NCBI GenBank assembly: GCA_023441055.1
Contig: JAEZQY010000036.1
Location: forward strand, 62,001-126,000
Direction of reading: 5' to 3'
Source: Bacillota bacterium
GTDB taxonomy: Bacteria > Bacillota > Bacilli > Paenibacillales > UBA4045
Length of the DNA stretch: 64,000 nt
Shown piece by piece: positions 1-7,581 of this stretch (position 1 is the stretch's first letter; each line of letters opens with the position of its first letter). The translations under genes were made by a program, and so were the position numbers. The notes below the pieces were generated by a model. It was not told the DNA's origin. It saw nothing but the letters and a program-made list of their open reading frames with translations, and made no database searches.

Positions 1-406
1 CAAGTACTGCTGCTTGCGATGTTGCAGCCGCTTCATCAAAGGTCATGTTGGGCGATTTCATTGCCAACGCATTCTCATCGGCACATACATACTGGGCAAA
101 CCCGCCCCAGCTGCATCCCGAGATATCACCGAATACTTCGTCCCCGATTTGAAATTGCGTCACATTATTTCCAATTGCTTCAACAATTCCCGCTATGTCT
201 GCTCCAAGCACCTTGTATTTAGGCTTTAGCATTCCATCAAGACGCGCAATGAAAGGCTTACCTCTTAGAAGATCCCAATCCCAAGAATTAATGGACGCCG
301 CATATACCTTTACCAACACTTCTCTGTCCTTAGGAATGGGTTTATCCATTTCTTTAAGCTCGAGCACATCCGGTGAACCGTATTTGGTGTAATATATCGC
401 TTTCAA
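1..406 (-). CDS. Zinc-type alcohol dehydrogenase / quinone reductase (MDR), N-terminal part
   Basis: The reading frame runs off the left edge, so only about the first 135 residues are visible. They form the GroES-like N-terminal domain of the medium-chain dehydrogenase/reductase family: a Lys-Ala-Ile-Tyr start, a GADIAGIVEAIG stretch near residues 68-79 and a GDEVFGD stretch after it. Such proteins reduce quinones or oxidise alcohols with NAD(P)H in the cytoplasm. I place the start at a TTG (404-406) because GGGAGG sits seven bases before it; an upstream ATG is out of frame. The substrate cannot be told from this half. Family is clear, specific activity is not. Confidence 0.85.
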   Translation of the reverse strand, partial: MKAIYYTKYGSPDVLELKEMDKPIPKDREVLVKVYAASINSWDWDLLRGKPFIARLDGMLKPKYKVLGADIAGIVEAIGNNVTQFQIGDEVFGDISGCSWGGFAQYVCADENALAMKSPNMTFDEAAATSQAAVL

Positions 407-425
407 GAGTCATCCTCCCACGTAC

Positions 426-833
426 TTACCTTTGAGTATTAGTTGAATAGTAAATTTCCGTCAGTTTGTAAACATCTATTGATGATTTTTTTAATAATGA
501 GTAAGTGGTATTTGTATCGTTTATGTTCATAATTGTTCCATACTCCTCTGTTACCCATAAAAAGTATGCTTCTTTACCCAGTTCAACCTTATAATGTGGA
601 TCAGCTACATTAACAATACCTGGATTCTTTTTTGTTCGATTAAATGCCGTTTTTAAAATGGATATCTCATTTTGATCTGTAATTATTTTTAGTGAACCTT
701 GTTTTGTTTGTTGGAAACTATCCATTTCGTATATAATAACTTGTTCATTTTTTTCGTTCGTGCAGCTCATTAGTAATGAGAGCATTAAAACAGCGGAACC
801 GCAAACTAAAATGATTTTTTTAATATAATTCAC
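426..833 (-). CDS. Small putative lipoprotein
   Basis: A protein of about 135 residues with a short Lys-rich N-terminus, a hydrophobic stretch and a lipobox-like LLMSC, so it is probably a lipid-anchored exported protein. The remainder is hydrophilic and matches no family I recognise. I favour the GTG at 831-833, ten bases after the stop of the HD-domain gene, because it puts a compact signal peptide first; an ATG at 864-866 would overlap that gene by 23 bases and add a hydrophilic leader. It probably shares a transcript with the HD gene upstream. No function is proposed. Confidence 0.65.
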   Translation of the reverse strand: MNYIKKIILVCGSAVLMLSLLMSCTNEKNEQVIIYEMDSFQQTKQGSLKIITDQNEISILKTAFNRTKKNPGIVNVADPHYKVELGKEAYFLWVTEEYGTIMNINDTNTTYSLLKKSSIDVYKLTEIYYSTNTQR

Positions 834-843
834 CCACTGACCA

Positions 844-1395
844 TTAATCGGATTTTCTATCACCAAACAAAACCATTACTTCTTCTTCAAACTCCTCTAA
901 TAGTTCGAATCTCGAACTATAACCAAGGCTTTCTACAAGCCCGATGAAATACCACCGTTGATCTTCGAAGCCTCTATTAAATTTCAACCATACCGCATCT
1001 CCAAGACGTTCAGCATCCCTGCGAATGGAACGGATATTGTGCAGCTTATCTGCGCAGGCGACTTGTCGTACTTCAAGTTCTGCTGTCTTCAAGAAATCTA
1101 GTGTATGTTGCTTTCGCACTTTCCAAGGAGCGGATTTATCGGGCTCAGAGGCCCCATTTACCAATTGCAATACATGTTCTCCAAATCGATCTCGAATGTC
1201 GTCTTCCGTTGTTTCCGTATCCTCTAATGTATCATGCAGAACTCCGGCAATTACGACATCCTCCGAGCATCCTGCTTGTTGCAGTAACATGGCAACGCTA
1301 TATGGGTGGCTAATGTAGGGGATCTCTGTACCTTTACGAAGTTGGTTCTTGTGTGCATGCGCTGCGAATTCAATTGCTTCGTCAATCCGAGTCAT
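844..1395 (-). CDS. HD-domain phosphohydrolase, RelA/SpoT hydrolase-like (MESH1-like)
   Basis: 183 residues made of an HD metal-dependent hydrolase domain. Visible metal-binding and family residues are His30, the His54-Asp55 pair in GVLHDTLEDT, and Asp116 in ACADKLHN, which resemble the (p)ppGpp hydrolase domain of RelA/SpoT proteins. There is no synthetase or TGS domain, so it is a stand-alone hydrolase of the small alarmone hydrolase/MESH1 kind. Likely role: hydrolysis of (p)ppGpp or another nucleotide in the cytoplasm. Start ATG follows an AGGAGGAAT ribosome site. Family assignment is firm; the substrate is inferred. Confidence 0.85.
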   Translation of the reverse strand: MTRIDEAIEFAAHAHKNQLRKGTEIPYISHPYSVAMLLQQAGCSEDVVIAGVLHDTLEDTETTEDDIRDRFGEHVLQLVNGASEPDKSAPWKVRKQHTLDFLKTAELEVRQVACADKLHNIRSIRRDAERLGDAVWLKFNRGFEDQRWYFIGLVESLGYSSRFELLEEFEEEVMVLFGDRKSD

Positions 1396-1547
1396 AACAA
1401 CATTCCTCCTATTCGTTTCAATGACTGCAAATCCTATAGTTGGTTATTCGACTAATGGGTCTAAACTCCTGTTATTCATGTACTCTCCGCTTCATTTGAT
1501 GTATGGGTCCAATATCTAGCCCGTACGTTTGCTCTGTCTGTGCAGAA

Positions 1548-1591
1548 ATAACGCTCTTCAACAATTGCTTACGATTGTTGAAGAGCGTTAT
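1548..1591 (-). terminator. 18-bp perfect hairpin, probable terminator of the YhgE-like gene
   Basis: Positions 1548-1565 and 1574-1591 are exact inverted repeats with an eight-base loop. The hairpin lies just downstream of the minus-strand YhgE-like gene. On that strand it is followed by TTATTTCTG, a modest T-tract, so termination is likely but not textbook. Confidence 0.6.
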
Positions 1592-1647
1592 CATAATATC
1601 TGCGCTTAACTTGTTAACTAACAACGGCTTTATACAATACACTATTT

Positions 1648-2845
1648 TCAACTTGTAGCTTCAGTAATTCCACTCTTTTCTGTATTCCGTTTAAATGAAG
1701 TACCTAGTATGATGAACATGCTTACCACACCAATCCAAACAAGAATAGAGACAGGGGTATTCCAGGACAAGTCTTTCCCGAAGAAGAACAATTCTCGAAG
1801 CCCATCAATCATGAATCTCATTGGTAACCAAGAATAAATCCAGTCTCGATAAAACGGGGACATCATTTCAGGTGCTAGTGCCAATAAAGGCGCACCGAAG
1901 AATAGCATTAAGACAAAGATACCGATGCCCTTAATTCCAGCTACAGAAAGTACAGCAGAAATCATAAGGTAGAAACTAAAAGCAGTAATAGTTAAGAATA
2001 AAGCAGTGTCCATGAAATTTGGGATATTCAATCCTACCATTCCATCTGCTATCCAGGTCAGGCCAAACCCAACTACAAGAGCTACAATAGCGCCCATTAT
2101 GATTTGACCGATTTTAGTGATAAGGTTTTCTTTACGAGTACCGATCGGGGCTTTGCTTATTGCTAAAAAGATAATCGCTGCAGTAGCCATACTTGCTATC
2201 CATAAAGGTTGGAATAATGAAACGGGAGAGTTGCCGTTCGCACTATTCTGTCCAATTTCGTTCACGTTTGTGACCATTTTAGTAATGGGTGTTACGATAC
2301 TAGAAGCTTGTTCAACAGTTAAGGTGACACCCTCCGTTTCAAACCCTTCTAGTAGTTGGGTTCGAACCATATTGTTCATGTTGTCTACGACTCCGTTCAA
2401 TATTTGTCCTGCCATGGTTGCTGCCGCCGTATTCATTCCCTGATTTATGAATATTTCAACTACTGGCGAAAGGTGCAGGTGTACGCAATGATGCTTGATT
2501 TGAACTATAATCTTTAGGAATAATGAGTGCGGCATAATACTCTTTATGATCTAACCCCTTCTTGACTGCATCTTTACTTTCTACTTCTACCCATTTCACA
2601 ACGGGATCTTGTTCAGTACTTGTTGCCACGTGCATCATTTCAACAATCGTCTGCCCCATATTCATTTTTGGCTGATTAGGAATTTCTACTCCCGCATCCT
2701 CATTTACTATGGCAATAGGCAGATTTTTCGGTTGTGGTTGGACCGTTGGAAATAAGGTTAGTGAAAATATAAAAATAACGGCCAAAGCAATAAACGGTGC
2801 AGCCAATACCAGTTTATTTTTGAACATTTTTTTCCTCCTTATCAT
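1648..2845 (-). pseudogene. YhgE/Pip-domain (ABC-2-like) membrane protein, frameshifted
   Basis: Two overlapping frames make one protein of about 398 residues. The first (2845-2456) has an N-terminal membrane helix and the extracytoplasmic start typical of YhgE/Pip proteins (PIAIVNEDAG); it ends shortly after ASLRTPAP. The second continues as SPVVEIFINQGMNTAA and then five or six membrane helices. One extra T in the CCTTTCG near 2460-2466 accounts for the break. YhgE-type proteins are membrane proteins related to ABC-2 exporters and phage-infection proteins, often beside a TetR gene, as here. Either a recent mutation or a base-call error could explain the frameshift. Confidence 0.75.
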
Positions 2846-2994
2846 TTTGAATAAAACGACAACGTGTTGCTTTTTGTGTTACATTCACATTATAATTTGG
2901 GTACGAGTATCGTTTCAATAAGCAATAATCGCTCATGTGTTGGTTAAGGGACATTATTTATCATTGTGTTGGAGAAAATTCAGGAGGATGAAGC
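2846..2994. promoter_or_regulatory. Divergent control region between YhgE-like gene and TetR gene
   Basis: This 149-base gap must hold both promoters. It contains three GTGTTG(G) elements and a near-palindrome CAACGTGTTG, which could be regulator contact sites. The operator is not sharp enough to define. An AGGAGG ribosome site precedes the TetR gene. Confidence 0.4.
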
Positions 2995-3630
2995 ATGCAA
3001 GGAAATAGTACAGATTTACGTGTTATTCGTACCAAGCAATCTATTCGAGATGCTTTTGTGAAATTAATTGAGGAAAAGGGGTTAGAAGCCCTTACGGTTA
3101 AGGACATTACTACTCGAGCAAATATAAATCGAGGGACATTCTATGCACACTATCAAGACAAATTTGACTTAATGACCAAATGTGAGGACGAAATTATGTT
3201 TGATTTGTCCAAAATTGCAGAGCAAAACTTCCCAAGTATTATCACTGCGCTTGAATCCAACTCGCCAACGGTAGGACCTTATTCTATTGCAGTTTTAATA
3301 CTGGGATATATAAACGAAAATAGTGGGTTCTTGAAAGCTGTATTAGGTCCTAACGGTGACCTGTCCTTTCAAACAAGACTTAAGGATTTTATGTGGAGAA
3401 CAATCTTTGGAAATGGTTTTATTAAAGAAGAAAATTTGCATGTTCCCGGACATTACTTAGCATCTTACATAGCATCTGCTCATATCGGTGTTATTCAGCA
3501 ATGGTTAAATAGTGGCAGTAAGGAATCGCCGGAAGAAATGGCTCGTATTCTATCGACCATTATGGTAAACGGCCCCCTTTTTGCTGCGGGTTTAAAAAAA
3601 GAAAATACCCAGAGCTCTTCTCTCAAATGA
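2995..3630 (+). CDS. TetR/AcrR family transcriptional regulator
   Basis: 211 residues with a standard TetR N-terminal DNA-binding domain at roughly residues 8-55. The recognition helix region reads TTRANINRGTFYAHYQDKFD. The C-terminal helical domain resembles those of TetR proteins placed beside YhgE-like membrane proteins. It probably represses the divergent YhgE-like gene and itself. The ATG is preceded by CAGGAGGATGAAGC. The inducer is unknown. With its presumed target frameshifted, its present role is uncertain. Confidence 0.9.
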   Translation: MQGNSTDLRVIRTKQSIRDAFVKLIEEKGLEALTVKDITTRANINRGTFYAHYQDKFDLMTKCEDEIMFDLSKIAEQNFPSIITALESNSPTVGPYSIAVLILGYINENSGFLKAVLGPNGDLSFQTRLKDFMWRTIFGNGFIKEENLHVPGHYLASYIASAHIGVIQQWLNSGSKESPEEMARILSTIMVNGPLFAAGLKKENTQSSSLK

Positions 3631-3713
3631 TTAAGTTTTCACCTCGATACGAATGGTTCCGTTATATTAGCCTCATGAATCTTTTCCCCCTAACTCTCCT
3701 TATCGAGATGACC

Positions 3714-4943
3714 TCACTTTTCTATTTTCATCGGTTGGAATTTACCATAGGTGAGCGACCGCCATACCCACTCAATAGGGCCAAAGCGATAGCGCTTAAG
3801 CCAATAGCTGCTCCACGCGATTTGCAAAGGATAAATAAGGAAACAAAGGATGACGCCTAATGCTAAATTTAATGTACCGAATAAGCCTAATCCTGTGAAA
3901 ATACCAACACTAATTAAGGTTTGCGTTAAATAATTCGTCAGTGCCATGCGCCCAGCAAAGCCCAAAGGTCGCAGCCACCTAATCCACCGATCACTTCGCA
4001 GCAACAAGACAATGCCCGAAATATAAAACAGGGATAGGAACGGTCCACTTACCGTAGTAAGCAGCTGGATGTAAATACTAGTCAACATGCCGTAGTCCAG
4101 CACTCCTATATAGAGCATCATAATGGCGATGCTGAGTGGCAGGCCTATGCTGCCAGTTATCCAGGCAGAACGCTTAATAAATCGTAGATGCTTGCTGACA
4201 TATTGAAGGATGCCGCGTTTACCCGCATATAGCCCAATCAGAAACATGAAAAATGCTGTTATGATCGCGTAGGGTATGTCTTTCAACACGGGAATAATCT
4301 CATGAGTAAGACGATACGCTAGCCACTGTGTATAGTCGGCACGCTTATACACCTCGATCATTTCTTCAATCTTGCCACTACCTGCTGCTTGCTGCTCAAC
4401 AATAAGCTGCTCTACAGATTCGGCAGGGGTTATAAAATTAATAGCGATTAACCCGATTAAAGCGATCATCATCGTCATGATCCAGATCAGGATCGTCTTA
4501 GGCTTTCTTTTATAGAAGAAGATCAGAACGAAACCAGCAAGAGCATATTTAAGCAGAATATCCCCGTACCAGAAGAAGACAAGATGAATGAGTCCGATTA
4601 ATGCTAAAATAATGAGCCTGCGTGAAAACAGTCGATACACACGCAGCCCCTTCTCTTCAGCTCGGCTCATAAAAATATAAAAGCCTAAACCAAACAAAAA
4701 AGAGAAAATCGAAAAAAACTTCGTCTCAATAAACATATCAAACAACATGCGAATCCAGTTATCCATCGTAGAATACTCGTAGGAATACAAATACAAGTCA
4801 GCCTTTAAAACTGGCCATTGAAACAGCGGCATATTGGCTAGGAAAACACCGAACAAGGCAAAGCCTCGAATGATGTCTAATGACGCAATTCGGTCACGAA
4901 CTTCAATAGGGGATGAACGCAATCCAACATCTCTCCAATTCAT
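3714..4943 (-). CDS. DUF418 domain membrane protein (YeiB-like)
   Basis: 409 residues with about ten hydrophobic segments. The N-terminus RIASLDIIRGFALFGVFLAN and the C-terminal region (GFAGRMALTNYLTQT, then a Trp-Ser-Ser-Tyr-Trp-Leu motif and RYRFGPIEWVWRSLTYG) are hallmarks of the DUF418 family, related to acyltransferase-3-like membrane proteins. The biochemical role is not established. It converges on the TetR gene and looks monocistronic. Confidence 0.88.
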   Translation of the reverse strand: MNWRDVGLRSSPIEVRDRIASLDIIRGFALFGVFLANMPLFQWPVLKADLYLYSYEYSTMDNWIRMLFDMFIETKFFSIFSFLFGLGFYIFMSRAEEKGLRVYRLFSRRLIILALIGLIHLVFFWYGDILLKYALAGFVLIFFYKRKPKTILIWIMTMMIALIGLIAINFITPAESVEQLIVEQQAAGSGKIEEMIEVYKRADYTQWLAYRLTHEIIPVLKDIPYAIITAFFMFLIGLYAGKRGILQYVSKHLRFIKRSAWITGSIGLPLSIAIMMLYIGVLDYGMLTSIYIQLLTTVSGPFLSLFYISGIVLLLRSDRWIRWLRPLGFAGRMALTNYLTQTLISVGIFTGLGLFGTLNLALGVILCFLIYPLQIAWSSYWLKRYRFGPIEWVWRSLTYGKFQPMKIEK

Positions 4944-5118
4944 CTTTCAATTCCTGCTATGATCAAGATTCCATCCATGCGCAAGTCTAGTCATTATTGC
5001 GATATTCGTCGAATGTGTCAAATAGTTAAAACCATCTTTTAACCAGCTGTATATGTCCGTTACCAATCTTTGAAGTTGGTAATACACTAAATCAACTTCA
5101 GAGAAAGGGATGATAAAC

Positions 5119-5493
5119 TTGGCGAATAGAGATGTGCGACTCGCTCTATGGTCTGGCAACAATTTTACAGGTAGACGAATTCTCTTCAGACGTGGAGGAG
5201 TTGCGGTTCGTGATCTTGAAGCGTTCCGGTTTAACAATGCGCTCTCGAGCTTCCGACTTCGCAATATTGTGCAGAGCTCTCAGGTAACGCTTGTATTGTT
5301 TTCAAGAAATAACTTTCAAGGAACATTCCGCGTGTTCCGAGGCAGTCAGAACGTGGCAAACTTAGGTAATCTGGACTTTAATAACGTCACATCTTCGTTG
5401 ATCTTGGTAGGTCGCAATCTGACCAATTCTCAAATATCCCGAATTCAAAGAACCGGCAATCCACCTCGAGACATCCTCCTCATCCGACAGTAA
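5119..5493 (+). CDS. Beta/gamma-crystallin-like protein with two Greek-key motifs
   Basis: About 124 residues, no signal peptide. Two repeats are visible: LWSGNNFTGRR...FNNALSSFRL and LFSRNNFQGTF...FNNVTSSLIL. Each has the aromatic/Gly signature of a Greek key and an N-N-x-x-S-S clamp that binds calcium in microbial beta/gamma-crystallins, so a calcium-binding two-motif domain is expected. I choose the TTG at 5119 because AAGGG lies about ten bases upstream; the ATG at 5110 directly abuts that ribosome site. Such small proteins occur in spore-formers, but the role here is unknown. A hairpin follows. Confidence 0.75.
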   Translation: MANRDVRLALWSGNNFTGRRILFRRGGVAVRDLEAFRFNNALSSFRLRNIVQSSQVTLVLFSRNNFQGTFRVFRGSQNVANLGNLDFNNVTSSLILVGRNLTNSQISRIQRTGNPPRDILLIRQ

Positions 5494-5520
5494 ACGAGTC
5501 GATCTCGACTATATTCTTGC

Positions 5521-5558
5521 AACAAAAACGAGTGAAGAGCATATCGCCTCTTCACTCG
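5521..5558 (-). terminator. Terminator of the TetR-flavoprotein gene
   Basis: Inverted repeat 5529-5539 / 5548-5558 (11 bp, loop of eight). On the minus strand it is followed by TTTTTGTT, so it terminates the 5569-7458 gene. It may also serve the convergent crystallin gene, although that side lacks a T-run. Confidence 0.85.
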
Positions 5559-5568
5559 CTTGCCGTCC

Positions 5569-7458
5569 TCATTCCATGACCAGCTTCGCTGCTTGTCTAG
5601 CACTGGAGAACGCCCGTTCCGCCAGCTCTCCCTTCCCCTCGCAGCCATCTCCGCAGAAGTAGAACGGAACATTCATGAGCTGCACCGGCAGCATCCGATT
5701 GCCCGCTATGTTCTTCACGCTCTGTACCATCGCTTTCTTCGAGACACGCTTAACCGCCACCGCCTCGCGCCAACCAGGATAGTGCCTGTCGAACAGCTCC
5801 TCCATCTTGCTCATCCGCTGATCCAGGTACAGCTTCCGCTCAGCTTCATCCTCGAACGCTTTGTCGTGCATATAGGCGATACCCTGCAGCAGCTGCCCGC
5901 TTTCCGGTATCAACGTTCCGTCCGTAGCCGATACGTCGCTGATGAACAGCTTATTCTCCATATCGCTGATATAGGAGAACGGCCGGCCGACAACTCGAGA
6001 CAGGCCGACATCATACACCATCACTTCCGTCGAGGTGTTGTTCTCGTACGGCTGCAGGAATGGTTCCCAAGGGGTATCCTTCAGCAGCTTCACCACCTGC
6101 TGTACCGGCATTGCGAAGATAATCGAGTCGAACCATTCCTCACGATCCTTCGTTGCCAGCATGTATTGTCCGTCGCGATAGGTTACGGATTCCACTCCGG
6201 ATTTAAGCGCGATCTGCCACCGATCGGATGCGATGATCTTCTCTGACAGCTGGTTTGTAATCACTGCCCAGCTGCCTAGAATATAGTTGACCGGCCGCTG
6301 CGATAGGAACAGATTCTGATAATAGTCGTTAATCACATGTCCAGGCACTCTACGTGCATCCTCAGGTGTAATGAAGAAGTTAGAGCACACTAGATGCTCC
6401 CACAGCTCCTTAACCTTCTCATCCGAATCTGATTCGATCAAGTAATCGCCAAGTGTGTCATACTGCTTGATCTTATGCAGCTGGGCAATCACCGCGGTGA
6501 TCTCGCCTGCGAACTTCACCTTCTGCATCCCGCTGAGCAGATCCGTCTTAAGCAGATTGACAAAATCAAGCGGCGCTTGTGTAATCTGATTATTCTTCTC
6601 ATACATCACACGACGTCTGTCTACTTCCTGACTGCTGAACGACAGACCGAGCTCCTTCTCCAGCTTGCCGATCGTGTGTCGGTCTATGCCATAAATCGCA
6701 TGTGCGCCGTAGTTCAACGTGAAGCCAGACTTCTCATAGGTGAATGCCCGGCCTCCCAGCTGAGGACTCCGTTCGAACAGGACACCTTCAATGCCCGCAC
6801 AATCAGAAAGATAGGCCGCAGCCGTAAGTCCCGCCAAGCCGCCTCCGATTACCGCGACCCGACGGCGTACGCCAGTTGGTGGATCTACCACCAGCTCGGA
6901 AGGCTCTCCGCTATGTCTCAGACCGCTCCAAATGGTGCTGAGCTGTTCTTTCAACGCTTCTGTCAGATGGATTCGTTGATCCACTGACCATAGGAGTAGC
7001 AAGCCCGTATATGTGGAATTCAGCGCATCCACCTTCTGGGTATCCGGCAGCCATCTGAGCAGACAACGCTTCAAGTAATCAAAATGGGCTAAACTCTTGG
7101 CTCGCACGTTCTCATTCTGTGAGGCTAGCGCGAATAAGCTTCGCACAAGTCCAGGGTGCGGCTCAATATTAGACGCTAAGTCTAGGAATAGGCGATTAAT
7201 GTGTCCCTCTAGGGATTTAACATTCGCTGGACGATTCGCATGCCAATGATCAATCACCTCGATCTGCGCCTTTGCAATTTCGAGAATAATATCATCCTTG
7301 CTGGCAAAATAGTGATAGAACGTCCCTTTGGAAATGCCCGCTTCATTAATAATATCGTCTACGGGCACTTGTTCGAAGCCCTTATCGACGAACATCCTTA
7401 ATGCTGTTTCAATGACCAGCTTTCGTTTCTTTTTCGTCTCATCCCGCATGGATGCCAT
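5569..7458 (-). CDS. TetR DNA-binding domain fused to FAD-dependent oxidoreductase
   Basis: A single uninterrupted 629-residue frame. Residues 1-185 are a TetR-family repressor: the helix-turn-helix is near 33-52 (INEAGISKGTFYHYFASKDD), followed by a helical regulatory domain. Residues 199-629 are a flavoprotein of the amine oxidase/phytoene desaturase superfamily: VAVIGGGLAGLTAA at 201-214 is the dinucleotide-binding loop, SPQLGGRAF follows it, and the C-terminus has FCGDGCEGKGELAERAFSSAR, the closing FAD motif. The flavoprotein domain may act as redox sensor or enzyme for the DNA-binding part. A perfect palindrome overlaps its own promoter, suggesting autoregulation. The fusion is unusual; the substrate is unknown. 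Confidence 0.85.
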   Translation of the reverse strand: MASMRDETKKKRKLVIETALRMFVDKGFEQVPVDDIINEAGISKGTFYHYFASKDDIILEIAKAQIEVIDHWHANRPANVKSLEGHINRLFLDLASNIEPHPGLVRSLFALASQNENVRAKSLAHFDYLKRCLLRWLPDTQKVDALNSTYTGLLLLWSVDQRIHLTEALKEQLSTIWSGLRHSGEPSELVVDPPTGVRRRVAVIGGGLAGLTAAAYLSDCAGIEGVLFERSPQLGGRAFTYEKSGFTLNYGAHAIYGIDRHTIGKLEKELGLSFSSQEVDRRRVMYEKNNQITQAPLDFVNLLKTDLLSGMQKVKFAGEITAVIAQLHKIKQYDTLGDYLIESDSDEKVKELWEHLVCSNFFITPEDARRVPGHVINDYYQNLFLSQRPVNYILGSWAVITNQLSEKIIASDRWQIALKSGVESVTYRDGQYMLATKDREEWFDSIIFAMPVQQVVKLLKDTPWEPFLQPYENNTSTEVMVYDVGLSRVVGRPFSYISDMENKLFISDVSATDGTLIPESGQLLQGIAYMHDKAFEDEAERKLYLDQRMSKMEELFDRHYPGWREAVAVKRVSKKAMVQSVKNIAGNRMLPVQLMNVPFYFCGDGCEGKGELAERAFSSARQAAKLVME

Positions 7459-7506
7459 TCCATCACCTGTTCCATTTCATGAATGTAATTAAGGGGTATT
7501 GAGACG

Positions 7507-7535
7507 ATTATACATCATATTAGACTATTAGTCTA
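7507..7535 (-). promoter_or_regulatory. Promoter with overlapping TetR-type palindromic operator
   Basis: On the minus strand a perfect -10 TATAAT (7507-7512) lies 17 bases from a -35 TAGACT (7530-7535). The -35 is part of a 15-bp perfect palindrome, TAGACTATTAGTCTA (7521-7535). This geometry is typical of TetR autorepression and belongs to the fusion gene immediately downstream. Confidence 0.75.
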
Positions 7536-7581
7536 TAACTAAACAGCCCTATCGGGAATCGATGTAACGAACGCAGAATAA

